This document shows, piece by piece, positions 9,553 to 19,804 of a DNA stretch of 64,000 nucleotides. Position 1 is the first letter of the stretch; every line of letters begins with the position of its first letter. Below the pieces are notes generated by a model, which made no database searches, was not told the origin of the DNA, and saw nothing but the letters and a program-made list of their open reading frames with translations. The DNA lies in contig NZ_JFGT01000005.1 of assembly GCF_000599885.1 (NCBI RefSeq), forward strand, positions 1,178,001-1,242,000. The letters run 5' to 3'. The position numbers and the translations under genes were made by a program. Source of the stretch: Pantoea sp. IMH (GTDB taxonomy: Bacteria; Pseudomonadota; Gammaproteobacteria; Enterobacterales; Enterobacteriaceae).

Positions 9553-10104
9553 ATGAAAACTATCGAAGTCGACGAAGAGCTGTACCGTTATATCGCCAGC
9601 CATACCCAGCATATTGGTGAAAGCGCCTCTGACATTTTACGGCGTATGCTTAAATTTTCCGCCGGTCAGCGCGCACCAGCGGCTACCCCAGTGGCAGCCA
9701 TTTCTGGATCTACGGCGAAAGAAAGTGGCGTAGGAAAGGAAGAGGCGCGTCCGTTGGATCGCGTCCGCGCCATGCGTGAACTGCTGCTTTCTGACGAATA
9801 TGCTGAACAGAAAAAAGCGGTGAATCGCTTTATGCTGATTTTGTCGACTTTATACAATCTTGATCCCAAGGCATTTGCCGCCGCGACCGAATCGCTTCAT
9901 GGTCGTACGCGCGTCTACTTTGCGGGGAATCAACAGACCCTGGTACAGAATGGCACCCATACCAAGCCGCAGCACGTTCCGGGCACGCCGTATTGGGTGA
10001 TCACCAACACCAACACAGGCCGTAAACGCAGCATGGTCGAACATATCATGCAATCAATGCAGTTCCCGACGGAACTCACTGACAAAGTTTGCGGCACCCT
10101 CTAA
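9553..10104 (+). CDS. seqA: Negative modulator of replication initiation SeqA
   Basis: SeqA binds hemimethylated GATC sites after replication, sequesters oriC and organises new DNA. The 183-residue protein is two longer than the E. coli one. The N-terminal oligomerisation helix (MKTIEVDEELYRYIASHTQ) is followed by a variable linker (about 37-65) and the C-terminal DNA-binding domain, including the NTNTGRKRSMVEHIM segment that contacts the hemimethylated site. It lies 31 bp upstream of pgm on the same strand; the pair is an operon in E. coli. The presence of seqA implies Dam methylation. Confidence 0.97.
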   Translation: MKTIEVDEELYRYIASHTQHIGESASDILRRMLKFSAGQRAPAATPVAAISGSTAKESGVGKEEARPLDRVRAMRELLLSDEYAEQKKAVNRFMLILSTLYNLDPKAFAAATESLHGRTRVYFAGNQQTLVQNGTHTKPQHVPGTPYWVITNTNTGRKRSMVEHIMQSMQFPTELTDKVCGTL

Positions 10105-10135
10105 CTGAGAACCTAAGTGTCAGGGAGAAGCGCCA

Positions 10136-11776
10136 ATGGCTAATCACCCCCGTGCCGGGCAGCCAGCCCAGCAGAGCGATTTGATTAACGTTGCACAATT
10201 AACGTCGCAATATTATGTCCTGCAGCCCGATCTGAGTAATGCGGAACATGCGGTGAAGTTTGGAACTTCAGGCCATCGCGGTAGCGCAGGACGCCAGAGC
10301 TTCAACGAGACGCACATTCTGGCTATCGCCCAGGCTATTGCGGAAGAGCGTAAAAAGAACGGGATTACCGGTCCCTGCTATGTGGGTAAAGATACGCATG
10401 CGCTCTCCGAACCGGCCCTGATCTCAGTGCTGGAAGTGCTGGCGGCGAACGGCGTGGATGTGATTGTTCAGCTGGACAATGGCTATACGCCGACCCCGGC
10501 TATCTCGAATGCCATTCTTGAACACAACAAAGCGGGTGGTCCTAAAGCCGACGGGATTGTCATCACGCCTTCGCATAACCCACCGGAAGATGGCGGTATT
10601 AAATACAATCCGCCAAATGGTGGGCCTGCGGATACCAACGTCACTAAAGTCGTTGAAGATCGCGCCAATGCCCTGATGAAAGATGGCCTGAAAGAGGTTA
10701 AACGCATCGCGCTGGATCAAGCCTGGGCGAGCGGCCATCTGCAGGAAAAAGATCTGATCCAGCCTTATATCGAAGGCCTGGCGGAGATTGTTGATATCGC
10801 TGCCATTCAGAAAGCGGGCCTCAAAATTGGCGTCGATCCGCTTGGCGGTTCGGGTATTGTCTACTGGCAGCGTATCGCGGAGTTCTACAAGCTGGATCTG
10901 ACCATCGTCAATGACGCCGTGGATCAGACTTTCCGCTTTATGCATCTCGATAAAGATGGCGCAATCCGTATGGACTGCTCATCTGAAAGTGCCATGGCGG
11001 GGCTGCTGGCGCTGCGTGATAAATTCGATCTCGCTTTTGCCAACGATCCGGATTATGACCGTCACGGCATCGTCACGCCGGCGGGCCTGATGAACCCGAA
11101 CCACTATCTTGCGGTCGCGATCAACTACCTTTTCCAGCATCGTCCTCAGTGGGGCAAAGAGGTGGCGGTCGGGAAAACGCTGGTCTCCAGCGCGATGATT
11201 GACCGAGTGGTTAACGATATCGGTCGCCGTCTGGTCGAAGTGCCGGTTGGCTTCAAATGGTTTGTTGATGGTCTTTACGACGGCAGCTTCGGCTTCGGTG
11301 GCGAAGAGAGCGCGGGTGCTTCCTTCCTGCGCTTCGATGGCACCCCCTGGTCTACCGACAAAGACGGCATCATTATGTGCCTGCTGGCCGCGGAAATTAC
11401 TGCCGTCACCGGAAAAAATCCGCAGCAGCACTATGATGAGCTTGCTGAGCGTTTCGGCGCCCCAAGTTACAACCGTTTGCAGGCTTCCGCGACCTCTGCA
11501 CAGAAGGCGGCGCTGTCGAAACTCTCACCTGAAATGGTCAGTGCCGATACGCTGGCAGGCGACCCTATCACTGCCCGCCTGACGGCAGCACCAGGTAATG
11601 GCGCCTCCATCGGCGGTCTGAAAGTCATGACGGAAAACGGCTGGTTTGCCGCGCGTCCTTCAGGGACAGAAGATGCATATAAGATTTACTGTGAAAGTTT
11701 CCTCGGTGCTGAGCATCGTGAAAAAATTGAAAAAGAAGCCGTGGAAATTGTCAGTGAAGTGCTGAAAAACGCCTGA
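10136..11776 (+). CDS. pgm: Phosphoglucomutase (alpha-D-glucose phosphate-specific)
   Basis: Pgm interconverts glucose-1-phosphate and glucose-6-phosphate, feeding glycogen, trehalose and UDP-glucose synthesis. The 546-residue length matches E. coli Pgm. Family motifs are present: the phosphoserine loop [11 protein letters not shown], the Mg-binding DPDYDRHG, the sugar-binding GGEESAG and the phosphate-binding [10 protein letters not shown] near the C-terminus. It is the second gene of the seqA-pgm pair and is followed by a strong terminator. Confidence 0.97.
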   Translation: MANHPRAGQPAQQSDLINVAQLTSQYYVLQPDLSNAEHAVKFGTSGHRGSAGRQSFNETHILAIAQAIAEERKKNGITGPCYVGKDTHALSEPALISVLEVLAANGVDVIVQLDNGYTPTPAISNAILEHNKAGGPKADGIVITPSHNPPEDGGIKYNPPNGGPADTNVTKVVEDRANALMKDGLKEVKRIALDQAWASGHLQEKDLIQPYIEGLAEIVDIAAIQKAGLKIGVDPLGGSGIVYWQRIAEFYKLDLTIVNDAVDQTFRFMHLDKDGAIRMDCSSESAMAGLLALRDKFDLAFANDPDYDRHGIVTPAGLMNPNHYLAVAINYLFQHRPQWGKEVAVGKTLVSSAMIDRVVNDIGRRLVEVPVGFKWFVDGLYDGSFGFGGEESAGASFLRFDGTPWSTDKDGIIMCLLAAEITAVTGKNPQQHYDELAERFGAPSYNRLQASATSAQKAALSKLSPEMVSADTLAGDPITARLTAAPGNGASIGGLKVMTENGWFAARPSGTEDAYKIYCESFLGAEHREKIEKEAVEIVSEVLKNA

Positions 11777-11792
11777 TTTCTGATCTGTTCCG

Positions 11793-11820
11793 AAAGGCGC
11801 TGCTTGCAGCGCCTTTTTTT
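11793..11820 (+). terminator. Intrinsic terminator after pgm
   Basis: AAAGGCGCTGC / GCAGCGCCTTT stem with a minimal loop followed by a T tract, 16 bp after the pgm stop codon. Confidence 0.92.
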
Positions 11821-12063
11821 ATGGCTGCCGGATATCCGTTGGTATAAGCCAGGCCATTACCTGCCCGAAAGTAACGCACCTTAATGCAAAGTGAATGATG
11901 TGTTAATTATTTATTGTCATTTAACTTTTTCGTAACTTTGCAACATTACGCAGGCGTAATCTGTCGGTTTTTTCAGCAAAAAAGTGGTCGGATGAGTAGT
12001 AATATTACACAATCAGCGCTATTATTTTGCTCAGATTACACATTCACTTTGCCTGGAGGACGT

Positions 12064-12270
12064 ATGCGTCTTTATCAACCGTACCCGTTACATCGAATCG
12101 TATTGCGCCGCCTGGCGGTGTTAATCCTTGGCACGCTCGCCTTGCCTGTAATGCTGTTTCGTCGGGATCGCGCCCGGTTTTACAGCTATCTTCACCGGAT
12201 ATGGTCCAAAACCAGCAGTCAGCCGGTCTGGCTGGCGCAGTCCGAGGCCGCAGCCTGCGATTTTTATTAA
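12064..12270 (+). CDS. ybfA: YbfA, DUF2517 small protein
   Basis: A 68-residue protein starting at the ATG at 12064 behind CTGGAGGA. The sequence ([10 protein letters not shown]..., ...[20 protein letters not shown]...[11 protein letters not shown]) matches E. coli YbfA in length and in conserved C-terminal blocks. It has one hydrophobic segment (about residues 15-31) and may be membrane-associated; the function is unknown. The open frame extends 50 codons upstream but lacks resemblance to the family. In E. coli ybfA lies beside the kdp potassium operon; kdp is absent here, so the gene is orphaned from that context. Confidence 0.88.
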   Translation: MRLYQPYPLHRIVLRRLAVLILGTLALPVMLFRRDRARFYSYLHRIWSKTSSQPVWLAQSEAAACDFY

Positions 12271-12274
12271 AAAC

Positions 12275-12301
12275 ATTCCCGCTCCGGCGGGAATTTTTTT
12301 T
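12275..12301 (+). terminator. Intrinsic terminator after ybfA
   Basis: ATTCCCGC / GCGGGAAT stem with a short loop and a run of T residues, 4 bp after the ybfA stop codon. Confidence 0.92.
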
Positions 12302-12394
12302 GTCTTCAGTACCGCTTTTTATAAACAGTGCAGGCTTATCCCGCGCGTATCGGCTACACTTAAACCTCTACAAGAAGTTGGAGGTTGTACAACT

Positions 12395-13357
12395 ATGAGC
12401 GAAAAAATTCCTGTCGGCATCAGCGCCTGCCTGCTTGGAGATAACGTCCGCTTCGATGGGGGGCATAAGCGTTGTGCGTTCGCAGCGGAGGACCTTGCCC
12501 CTTATATGCGTTTTGATCCTATCTGCCCTGAAATGGCGATAGGATTACCCACGCCACGACCCGCCTTACGCTTAACCCGAAACGCCGCGGAAGGAGACGA
12601 GGTTGCGCTCTGCTTCAGTAATGGGAAGGGCGATCCGCTGACAGAAGAGATGCAGCGTTTCTCAGAAAATAAAATTGCGCATCTTCATCATCTCTGCGGC
12701 TATATCGTTTGTGCAAAATCGCCCAGCTGCGGCATGGAGCGGGTGCGTGTTTACAAACCTGAGAATAACGACAACCGCAAAGAGGGCGTGGGGATATTTA
12801 CCCGCGAACTGATGAAGCAGATGCCCTGGCTTCCGGTAGAAGAGGACGGCAGACTGCACGATCCGGTACTGCGTGAAAATTTCGTTGAGCGCGTTTATAC
12901 CCTGCATGAATTCAATACGTTATGGCGCAGTGGCCTGACACGCGGCAAAGTGATCGCCTTTCACAGCCGCTATAAACTCTCACTTCTGGCCCACTCGCAG
13001 CCGCAGTATCGCGAACTGGGACGCTTTGTGGCCGCGATAGAAAGCTGGCCATCGCTGGAAGCCTTCGCCTTTGAATACCGTCAGCGGCTGATGGATCTGC
13101 TTAAACATCAGGCGACGCGGGGTAACCATACCAACGTGCTGATGCATGTTCAGGGTTACTTTCGACCCCAGCTCAGTTCCAAACAGCGTCAGGAGCTGGC
13201 GGCGCTTATCGACCATTATCGCCAGGGACTACAGCCTCTGCTGGCACCTCTGACGTTGCTTAAACACTATATGTCAGAATTCCCCGATCCCTACCTGGCT
13301 CAGCAGCGCTACTTTGAACCCTATCCGGAAGCGCTTCGTCTGCGCTACGGTCACTGA
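12395..13357 (+). CDS. ybgA: YbgA-like protein, DUF523-DUF1722 fusion
   Basis: The 320-residue protein joins two uncharacterised domains. Residues 1-~150 are DUF523, with its conserved Cys motifs (GISACLLG, DPICPEM, AKSPSCGM), suggesting metal or cofactor binding. Residues ~160-315 are DUF1722, the domain found alone in the shorter (about 169 residues) E. coli YbgA. It is 20 bp upstream of the photolyase gene phrB, an association kept in E. coli, so a role in DNA or UV damage responses has been supposed, but no activity is established. The fusion is common outside E. coli. Confidence 0.88.
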   Translation: MSEKIPVGISACLLGDNVRFDGGHKRCAFAAEDLAPYMRFDPICPEMAIGLPTPRPALRLTRNAAEGDEVALCFSNGKGDPLTEEMQRFSENKIAHLHHLCGYIVCAKSPSCGMERVRVYKPENNDNRKEGVGIFTRELMKQMPWLPVEEDGRLHDPVLRENFVERVYTLHEFNTLWRSGLTRGKVIAFHSRYKLSLLAHSQPQYRELGRFVAAIESWPSLEAFAFEYRQRLMDLLKHQATRGNHTNVLMHVQGYFRPQLSSKQRQELAALIDHYRQGLQPLLAPLTLLKHYMSEFPDPYLAQQRYFEPYPEALRLRYGH

Positions 13358-13377
13358 ATCAGCCCACAGGAAGTCCC

Positions 13378-14802
13378 ATGACCACGCATCTGGTCTGGCT
13401 GCGCAACGACCTGCGCATCCACGATAACTACGCCTTAAACGCGGCATGCCGCAATAAAGATGCCAACGTGCTGGCGCTTTATATCGCCACGCCAGCGCAG
13501 TGGCAATCCCACACTCTGGCGCCAAAACAGGCGGCGTTTATCTTCGACAGCCTGAAAGAGTTGCAGCAGGCGCTGAGTGAAAAAGGGATTCCACTCCATT
13601 TTTTGCATTGTAATGACTTCGCCGCTGTTCCCGATGCGCTGAAAGCGTTCTGTGAACAGCATCGTGTTGATCGCCTGTTTTACAACTATCAGTATGAGGT
13701 CAATGAACGCGAGCGTGACGCGGCAGTTGAGCGAACGCTTTACGATCACGATGTGATATCACAGGGGTTTGATGACAGCTTACTGTTACCGCCCGGCAGC
13801 GTGCTGAACGGCAACCGCGAAATGTATAAAGTCTTTACGCCTTTTAGCCGCGCCTTCGTTAAAAGACTGAACGAGGGATTACCGGAATGCGTTCCAGCGC
13901 CCGAACCCCGTAAAAATGCCCCGCTGGATCAGCAGCCTGAACTACAGCCGTTTGATTATCCTTTTGAGAAGTATGATGACACGCTTTTTCCCGCAGGGGA
14001 GAAGGCGGCGCTTAAACGGCTACGGGAATTTTGCCAGCAGCCCGTTACGGATTATCCGGAAAACCGCAACCTTCCTGCCGTTGATGGCACCAGCCGTCTG
14101 TCAGTCTATCTCTCTACCGGCGTCCTCTCTCCCCGACAGTGTCTGCACCGTCTGCTGAGAGAACATCCTGAAGGCCTGGAGAAGAGCGACGTTTTTGTCT
14201 GGCTCAACGAGTTGATCTGGCGGGAATTCTATCGCCATCTGCTGGTGGCCTGGCCAAAGCTTTGTCGCCATCAGCCTTTTATCAGCTGGACGGCTAAGGT
14301 GCAGTGGCAACGTGATAAAGCGCTGCAGGAAGCCTGGGAGCAGGGTAAAACCGGCTATCCGATCGTTGATGCGGCTATGCGTCAGATGAACAGTCTCGGC
14401 TGGATGCATAACCGGCTGCGAATGATTACGGCCAGCTTCCTGATAAAAGATCTGCTTATTGACTGGCGCGAGGGGGAACGCTATTTCATGTCCCAGCTGA
14501 TTGATGGCGATCTGGCTGCCAATAACGGCGGCTGGCAGTGGGCCGCCTCAAGCGGTAACGACGCGGCACCTTATTTCCGCATCTTCAATCCCACCACCCA
14601 GGGCGAAAGGTTTGATAAAAACGGCCATTTTATCCGCCAGTGGCTGCCAGAGCTGAATGACGTTCCTGACGAGCATATTCATCAGCCACACGTCTGGGCT
14701 GAAAAGAACCAGATATCACTGGATTATCCGGTACCGATTGTCGATCATAAAGAGGCGCGCAAGCGCACGCTGGAGGCCTACGAGGCCGCCAGAAAATCAT
14801 AA
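13378..14802 (+). CDS. phrB: Deoxyribodipyrimidine photolyase
   Basis: PhrB repairs cyclobutane pyrimidine dimers using blue light and FADH-. The 474-residue length fits E. coli PhrB (472). The N-terminal antenna domain (Rossmann-like, from MTTHLVWLRNDLRIHDN) would hold the folate chromophore; the C-terminal helical FAD domain includes the conserved NELIWREFYRH, GYPIVDAAMRQ, GWMHNRLRMITASF and DGDLAANNGGWQWAAS motifs. It follows ybgA closely and is followed by ybgI, likely one transcription unit. Confidence 0.97.
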   Translation: MTTHLVWLRNDLRIHDNYALNAACRNKDANVLALYIATPAQWQSHTLAPKQAAFIFDSLKELQQALSEKGIPLHFLHCNDFAAVPDALKAFCEQHRVDRLFYNYQYEVNERERDAAVERTLYDHDVISQGFDDSLLLPPGSVLNGNREMYKVFTPFSRAFVKRLNEGLPECVPAPEPRKNAPLDQQPELQPFDYPFEKYDDTLFPAGEKAALKRLREFCQQPVTDYPENRNLPAVDGTSRLSVYLSTGVLSPRQCLHRLLREHPEGLEKSDVFVWLNELIWREFYRHLLVAWPKLCRHQPFISWTAKVQWQRDKALQEAWEQGKTGYPIVDAAMRQMNSLGWMHNRLRMITASFLIKDLLIDWREGERYFMSQLIDGDLAANNGGWQWAASSGNDAAPYFRIFNPTTQGERFDKNGHFIRQWLPELNDVPDEHIHQPHVWAEKNQISLDYPVPIVDHKEARKRTLEAYEAARKS

Positions 14803-14837
14803 GCAGGCGCCGGACTGCGGAACATTCAGGAAAGATT

Positions 14838-15581
14838 ATGCGTAATACAGAACTTGAACATATTGTGAATCAGCAGCTCGACACCGCGAGCTTCAGCGAT
14901 TATGCGCCGAATGGCCTTCAGGTCGAAGGACGTGGTGAAGTCGCAAAGATCGTCACGGGCGTCACCGCCTGTCAGGCGCTGCTGGATGAAGCCGTCCGGC
15001 TGAATGCGGATGCAGTACTGGTACATCATGGCTATTTCTGGAAAAACGAGGTGCCGGTTATTAAGGGCATGAAGCGCAACCGGCTGAAAACCCTGCTGAC
15101 GAATGATATTAATCTTTATGGCTGGCATCTGCCGCTGGATGCACACCCACAGCTTGGTAACAACGCGCAACTTGCGAAGCTTCTCGGCATTGAGGTGCAG
15201 GGTGAAGTCATGCCACTGGTACCCTGGGGTGAGCTGAACCAGGCCCTGACCGGCGAGCAGCTTGCCCGCCGCATTGCCGATAAACTTGGCCGCGAGCCAC
15301 TGCATTGTGGCGATAATGCACCTGACGAGATCCGCCGTGTGGCCTGGTGTAGCGGCGGTGGACAAGGTTTTATTGATGCCGCTGCGGCCTTTGGTGTGGA
15401 TGCTTTTATTACGGGTGAAGTCTCAGAACAAACCATCCACAGCGCGCGTGAACAGGGGCTTCACTTCTTCTCGGCAGGGCATCATGCTACCGAGCGCGGA
15501 GGGATCAAAGCCCTCGGTGAATGGCTGGCCGAAAATCACGGTCTTAACGTTACCTTCATTGATATTCCTAATCCTGCCTGA
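14838..15581 (+). CDS. ybgI: Nif3-like dinuclear metal protein YbgI
   Basis: A 247-residue NIF3/DUF34 family protein, the same length as E. coli YbgI, which forms toroidal hexamers with a dinuclear metal site. The metal ligands are visible: VHHGYFW near residue 63, the middle Asp in LPLDAHPQ, and HHATERGG near the C-terminus. The catalytic role is not settled (the family has been linked to GTP cyclohydrolase-like and metal insertase roles). It sits between phrB and the pxp operon, a conserved location. Confidence 0.93.
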   Translation: MRNTELEHIVNQQLDTASFSDYAPNGLQVEGRGEVAKIVTGVTACQALLDEAVRLNADAVLVHHGYFWKNEVPVIKGMKRNRLKTLLTNDINLYGWHLPLDAHPQLGNNAQLAKLLGIEVQGEVMPLVPWGELNQALTGEQLARRIADKLGREPLHCGDNAPDEIRRVAWCSGGGQGFIDAAAAFGVDAFITGEVSEQTIHSAREQGLHFFSAGHHATERGGIKALGEWLAENHGLNVTFIDIPNPA

Positions 15582-15586
15582 TTCAG

Positions 15587-15617
15587 CCTGAGCGGCAGCG
15601 CTGCCGCTCAGGGCTTT
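15587..15617 (+). terminator. Hairpin after ybgI
   Basis: A perfect palindrome CCTGAGCGGCAGC / GCTGCCGCTCAGG, starting 5 bp after the ybgI stop codon, followed by GCTTTC. The T tract is short, so it may act as a weak terminator or an mRNA 3' end stabiliser. Confidence 0.65.
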
Positions 15618-15703
15618 CTATTGACACATCCCTTACATTTCCGCATAACTGTTTGTCTAATAACATAAACGGATGGCCTTACCGACAGGTCAGGAGGAGT
15701 GTT

Positions 15704-16360
15704 TTGCAACGAGCACGTTGTTATCTGTTAGGCGAGCGCGCCGTGGTGCTTGAGCTGGAACCCCCTGTTTCCCTTCGTAGTCAGCAACGTATCTGGCAGC
15801 TTACCGCGCGCCTTACGGGGCGTCCGGAAGTGACGGAAATTGTGCCGGGGATGAATAACATCACCGTGATGCTGAGTGAGCCGCAAAGTACCGCGCTGGA
15901 CGCTATCGAATGGCTCCAGTTATGGTGGGAAAAAAGCGAGGCGCTGGAAGTTGACACCCGTCAGATGGAGATTCCGGTTGTTTATGGTGGGGCAGCAGGT
16001 CCCGATCTGGCAGAAGTGGCGCACCACAGCGGTCTGACGCCGCAACAGGTTGTTGAGATTCATGCGTCGGCGGCCTATGTGGTTTATTTTATCGGTTTTC
16101 AGCCAGGATTCCCTTATCTGGGCGGCCTGGACGGGCGACTACATACGCCGCGCCGTGCCGAGCCGCGAGTGGCCGTGCCTGCCGGATCCGTTGGCATTGG
16201 CGGCAGCCAGACCGGTATCTATCCGTTTTCAGCACCCGGCGGCTGGCAGCTTATTGGCCGGACCGACCTGAATTTGTTCAATCCACAGCATACGCCGCCC
16301 GCTTACCTCAGGCCTGGCGACAGCGTGCGCTTTGTGCCGCAAAAGGAGGGGATATGCTGA
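15704..16360 (+). CDS. pxpB: 5-oxoprolinase subunit PxpB
   Basis: PxpB is part of the ATP-dependent prokaryotic 5-oxoprolinase (PxpABC), which opens 5-oxoproline (pyroglutamate) to glutamate. I place the start at TTG 15704 (reading [18 protein letters not shown]) because it has an AGGAGGAG site 5 bp upstream and gives 218 residues, the E. coli length; the 17 codons upstream do not resemble the family. The cyclophilin-like KipI fold motifs are present, including PGMNNITVM near residue 65, and [16 protein letters not shown] and [13 protein letters not shown] further on. It overlaps pxpC by 7 bp. Confidence 0.95.
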   Translation: MQRARCYLLGERAVVLELEPPVSLRSQQRIWQLTARLTGRPEVTEIVPGMNNITVMLSEPQSTALDAIEWLQLWWEKSEALEVDTRQMEIPVVYGGAAGPDLAEVAHHSGLTPQQVVEIHASAAYVVYFIGFQPGFPYLGGLDGRLHTPRRAEPRVAVPAGSVGIGGSQTGIYPFSAPGGWQLIGRTDLNLFNPQHTPPAYLRPGDSVRFVPQKEGIC

Positions 16361-17292
16361 AAATTCTTCGTGCGGGAATGAGCACAACGCTCCAGGATGC
16401 GGGCCGGACAGGGTGGCGTCAGTTTGGCGTTTGCCTGAGTGGCGTTCTGGATCAGCCAGCGATGGAAACTGCCAATCTGCTGGTGGGCAATGATAAAAAC
16501 AGCGCCGTGCTGGAAATCACGCTGGGGCAGTTTTGCGCCGAATTTGGGCGCGATGGCTGGTTTGCGCTGACCGGCGCGGGCTGCAACGCCGATCTTGATG
16601 GTAAGCCTGTCTGGACCGGCTGGCGTACGGCGGTAAAAAAAGGGCAGCGGCTGACGCTCAAAATGCCGACGCGCGGTATGCGCAGCTATCTGGCACTCGA
16701 CGGCGGCTTTGTCGTGACGCCCGTGCTCGGCTCCTGTAGCACCGACGTTAAGGCCGGTTTTGGCGGCTTCGGCGGCAAAGCACTCCAGGACGGGGATCTG
16801 TTACCGCTTGCGGAAGCGCGGCGGACGTTCAGTCATCCCGTTGGTGTACGCCAGCTGCTGTTTGGTAACCGTGTCCGGGCGCTGGTCGGCCCGGAGTTTC
16901 ATGAATTCAGTCATGAAAGCCGGGAAGCCTTCTGGCGTACTTCCTGGCAGCTTCAGCCGCAGAGTAATCGCATGGGTTATCGTCTTCAGGGACGTCCTCT
17001 GACCCGTACCGCCAGTCGGGAGATGCTCTCGCACGGACTGATACCGGGCGTTATTCAGGTGCCGCCGAATGGACAGCCGATTGTCCTGATGGCGGATGCG
17101 CAAACGACCGGCGGTTATCCACGCATTGCCTGCGTGATCGAAGCCGATCTCTATCATCTGGCGCAGATACGTCTGGGCGAAAAGATACATTTTGTTCACT
17201 GTACGTTAGACGAGGCGCTGCAGGCAAAACGTGAGCGTGAGCGATCGATGGCACAAATGGCATGGGGGCTGGAACATGAAGGTCGATCTTAA
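16354..17292 (+). CDS. pxpC: 5-oxoprolinase subunit PxpC
   Basis: PxpC (KipA/biotin-dependent carboxyltransferase-like fold) works with PxpB and PxpA in ATP-driven 5-oxoproline hydrolysis. The 312-residue length fits E. coli (310). The N-terminus [20 protein letters not shown] and the C-terminal block [20 protein letters not shown] are conserved landmarks of the family. The start codon overlaps the pxpB stop, and its own end overlaps pxpA by 17 bp, pointing to translational coupling of the three subunits. Confidence 0.95.
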   Translation: MLKILRAGMSTTLQDAGRTGWRQFGVCLSGVLDQPAMETANLLVGNDKNSAVLEITLGQFCAEFGRDGWFALTGAGCNADLDGKPVWTGWRTAVKKGQRLTLKMPTRGMRSYLALDGGFVVTPVLGSCSTDVKAGFGGFGGKALQDGDLLPLAEARRTFSHPVGVRQLLFGNRVRALVGPEFHEFSHESREAFWRTSWQLQPQSNRMGYRLQGRPLTRTASREMLSHGLIPGVIQVPPNGQPIVLMADAQTTGGYPRIACVIEADLYHLAQIRLGEKIHFVHCTLDEALQAKRERERSMAQMAWGLEHEGRS

Positions 17293-18013
17293 TGCCGATC
17301 TGGGCGAAGGTTGCGCTCACGATCGCCAACTCTTGCAGATAGTCTCTTCCGTCAATATCGCCTGTGGATTCCACGCGGGTGATGCGCAGACAATGCTGCA
17401 AAGCGTACGCTGGGCGAGGGAATTTAACGTGGCAATGGGCGCGCATCCCAGCTTTCCCGACCGGGAAAATTTTGGCCGTTCAGCGATGCAGCTGCCGCCA
17501 GAGACGGTTTACGCACAGATGATCTATCAGATAGGCGCCCTGAAGGGGCTGGTCGAAAGTGAAGGCGGCAGGTTAGTTCACGTCAAGCCGCACGGCATGC
17601 TTTATAACCAGTCGGCGCAGCAGGCTGCGCTGGCAGAGGCCATTGCCAGGGCGGTAAAGGCTGTTGATCCAGGATTGATTCTGGTAGGCCTTGCCAACAG
17701 TGAATCGATTCGCGTAGCGCAAGCGCTGGGGCTGACCACTCGTGAAGAGGTTTTTGCCGATCGCGCCTATCAGGCTGATGGATCCCTGGTGCCACGTTCC
17801 CAGCCGGGTGCCATGGTGGAGAGCGATGAACAGGCTATTGCGCAGACGCTGAGCATGATTGAGCAGGGAAGAGTTCAGTCGCTGAGCGGTGAATGGGTGA
17901 GCGTAAAGGCGGATACCGTCTGTGTTCACGGCGACGGCACTCACGCGCTGACCTTTGCGCGCGAACTCCGCAAGGCATTTACTCAACATAACATTGAGAT
18001 TACCAGCCTCTGA
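17276..18013 (+). CDS. pxpA: 5-oxoprolinase subunit PxpA
   Basis: PxpA (LamB/YcsF family) is the third 5-oxoprolinase subunit. The ATG at 17276 inside the end of pxpC gives 245 residues beginning [13 protein letters not shown], as in E. coli (244 residues); the upstream in-frame codons overlap pxpC and are not part of the gene. Conserved family blocks are clear: [48 protein letters not shown] and [10 protein letters not shown]. Order B-C-A with overlaps indicates one translation unit. Confidence 0.95.
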   Translation: MKVDLNADLGEGCAHDRQLLQIVSSVNIACGFHAGDAQTMLQSVRWAREFNVAMGAHPSFPDRENFGRSAMQLPPETVYAQMIYQIGALKGLVESEGGRLVHVKPHGMLYNQSAQQAALAEAIARAVKAVDPGLILVGLANSESIRVAQALGLTTREEVFADRAYQADGSLVPRSQPGAMVESDEQAIAQTLSMIEQGRVQSLSGEWVSVKADTVCVHGDGTHALTFARELRKAFTQHNIEITSL

Positions 18014-18079
18014 TGCTGTAAACGCAACAGGCATGCTGCCCGTCTCTGGCGGGAATAACTCAGGATTTTCGGAGAAGAT

Positions 18080-18808
18080 ATGGAAAGTGCAGTAAACCTC
18101 TGGCCGCTGGCTGGCATTCTCGCCATCGTTATCGGCTTTCTGCTACGTTTTAACCCGGTGCTGGTGGTGATTGTTGCCGGCATCATTACCGGGTTCGCCG
18201 CTAAAATGCCTATTGGCGATATTCTTGAAAAGCTGGGTTCCGGCTTTCTCAATACCCGCAACCTGCCGCTAATCCTGCTGCTGCCGCTGGCCGTTATCGG
18301 CCTGCTTGAGCGGCACGGTCTGAAGGAGCGCGCCCAGACATGGATTGCACAAATCAAAACTGCCACGGCAGGTCGTCTGCTGATCGTTTACCTGTTTGTC
18401 CGTGAGGCAACGGCCGCGCTGGGGCTGACCAGCCTTGGCGGACATCCGCAAATGGTGCGGCCGCTGCTGGCACCGATGGCTGAGGGGGCGACGGAGAACC
18501 GCTACGGCGAACTGCCGGATCATGTTCGTCACCGTTTACGCGCGATGTCAGCTGCAACGGATAACGTGGGCCTGTTCTTCGGTGAAGATATTTTTGTCGC
18601 CTTCGGTGCGATTATCTTTATGCACAACTTTATGCTGGAGTCAGCCGGTATCCAGACTGAGCCGCTGCATATTGCACTCTGGGGGATCCCGACGGCGATT
18701 TGTGCTTTTATTATCCACTCCGTGCGCCTGCGCCGGCTGGACAAGACGCTGGCGGCTGAGCTTGCCGCGCTGAACGCCGACGCACTGAAAGCGAAGGGAG
18801 GCCGCTAA
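18080..18808 (+). CDS. DUF969 membrane protein, putative 5-oxoproline transporter component
   Basis: A 242-residue hydrophobic protein with several membrane segments (about 8-50, 78-95, 106-125, 195-225). I recognise it as DUF969. It starts at ATG 18080 behind GGAGAAGAT, 66 bp after pxpA, and its stop overlaps the start of the next gene, a DUF979 membrane protein. The pair is flanked by 5-oxoprolinase genes and a pyroglutamyl peptidase gene, which suggests a two-component carrier for 5-oxoproline or pyroglutamyl peptides. That function is inferred from context; the sequence itself shows only a membrane protein. Confidence 0.85.
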   Translation: MESAVNLWPLAGILAIVIGFLLRFNPVLVVIVAGIITGFAAKMPIGDILEKLGSGFLNTRNLPLILLLPLAVIGLLERHGLKERAQTWIAQIKTATAGRLLIVYLFVREATAALGLTSLGGHPQMVRPLLAPMAEGATENRYGELPDHVRHRLRAMSAATDNVGLFFGEDIFVAFGAIIFMHNFMLESAGIQTEPLHIALWGIPTAICAFIIHSVRLRRLDKTLAAELAALNADALKAKGGR

Positions 18809-19797
18809 TGTTTCAGCAACAATATCTGTTCTGGCTGGCTGGTTTTATTTTGATGGTCGTGGCCATTATGTCCTGGCGCGACAAAGCCAATCCGCGTCGC
18901 CTGACCACAGGCCTGTTCTGGGCGCTATATGGTCTGGTCTTTTTTGTTGGAGACTGGTCGGTCAGACTGCTTGGCGAACGTTCGCTGCATATCACCATCG
19001 GCATTATCGTGGTGGTAATGGCGCTGATAGCCGGACTGGGTGGTGTGAAGCTGGGTTCCTACCATCAACGGACCGGCGAACAGCGCGCGGAGAGCGCGAA
19101 ACGGCTGGGCAACCGTCTGTTCCTGCCTGCGCTGGCGATCCCGGTAGTGACCGTCATCGGCGTACTGACGTTTAATAATATTCAGGGACTGCGGGAGCTG
19201 GTGTTCGGCACGGGAAATCACTCCACACTGATTACACTTTTCTCCATGATGGTGGGTTGTGTGGTGGGCTGGCTGATTGCGCTGAAGCTGACGCATGACA
19301 CGCCCGCGCAATCGGTGCAGGAAGCGCGCCGGCTGCTTGATGCTATCGGCTGGGCTTTTATTCTGCCGCAGATCCTGGCAACGCTGGGTCTGCTGTTCAC
19401 CAGCGCGGGCGTTGGGACGGCTATCTCCCATCTGACCGAAACGTATCTGGCCGTGGACAATAAGTTTATTGCCGTCGCCACCTACGCCATTGGCATGGCG
19501 CTGCTAACCATGGTCATGGGCAATGCCTTCGCCGCATTCCCGATTGTGACCGCCGGTATTGGTATTCCGATTCTGGTTCTGCAGCATCATGGGAACCCAG
19601 CGGTAATGGCGGCAATCGGTATGTTTTCCGGCTACTGCGGCACGCTGATGACGCCGATGGCGGCAAACTTCAACATTGTGCCCGCGGCGCTGCTTGAACT
19701 GCCCGATCGTAACGCGGTCATTAAGGCTCAGGTGCCAACCGGCGTGCTATTGTTAATCGCGAATGTCTTTCTTCTTTATTTCCTGATGTTCCTGTGA
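18808..19797 (+). CDS. DUF979 membrane protein, putative 5-oxoproline transporter component
   Basis: A 329-residue integral membrane protein with about nine hydrophobic segments, recognisable as DUF979. Conserved-looking loops include [20 protein letters not shown] and [19 protein letters not shown], reminiscent of ion-transporter-superfamily re-entrant loops. The ATG overlaps the last base of the DUF969 gene (TAATG), so the two are probably made in equal amounts and act together. It is 7 bp upstream of pcp. As for DUF969, a role in 5-oxoproline transport is inferred from the operon. Confidence 0.85.
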   Translation: MFQQQYLFWLAGFILMVVAIMSWRDKANPRRLTTGLFWALYGLVFFVGDWSVRLLGERSLHITIGIIVVVMALIAGLGGVKLGSYHQRTGEQRAESAKRLGNRLFLPALAIPVVTVIGVLTFNNIQGLRELVFGTGNHSTLITLFSMMVGCVVGWLIALKLTHDTPAQSVQEARRLLDAIGWAFILPQILATLGLLFTSAGVGTAISHLTETYLAVDNKFIAVATYAIGMALLTMVMGNAFAAFPIVTAGIGIPILVLQHHGNPAVMAAIGMFSGYCGTLMTPMAANFNIVPAALLELPDRNAVIKAQVPTGVLLLIANVFLLYFLMFL

Positions 19798-19804
19798 GGC
19801 TGAA

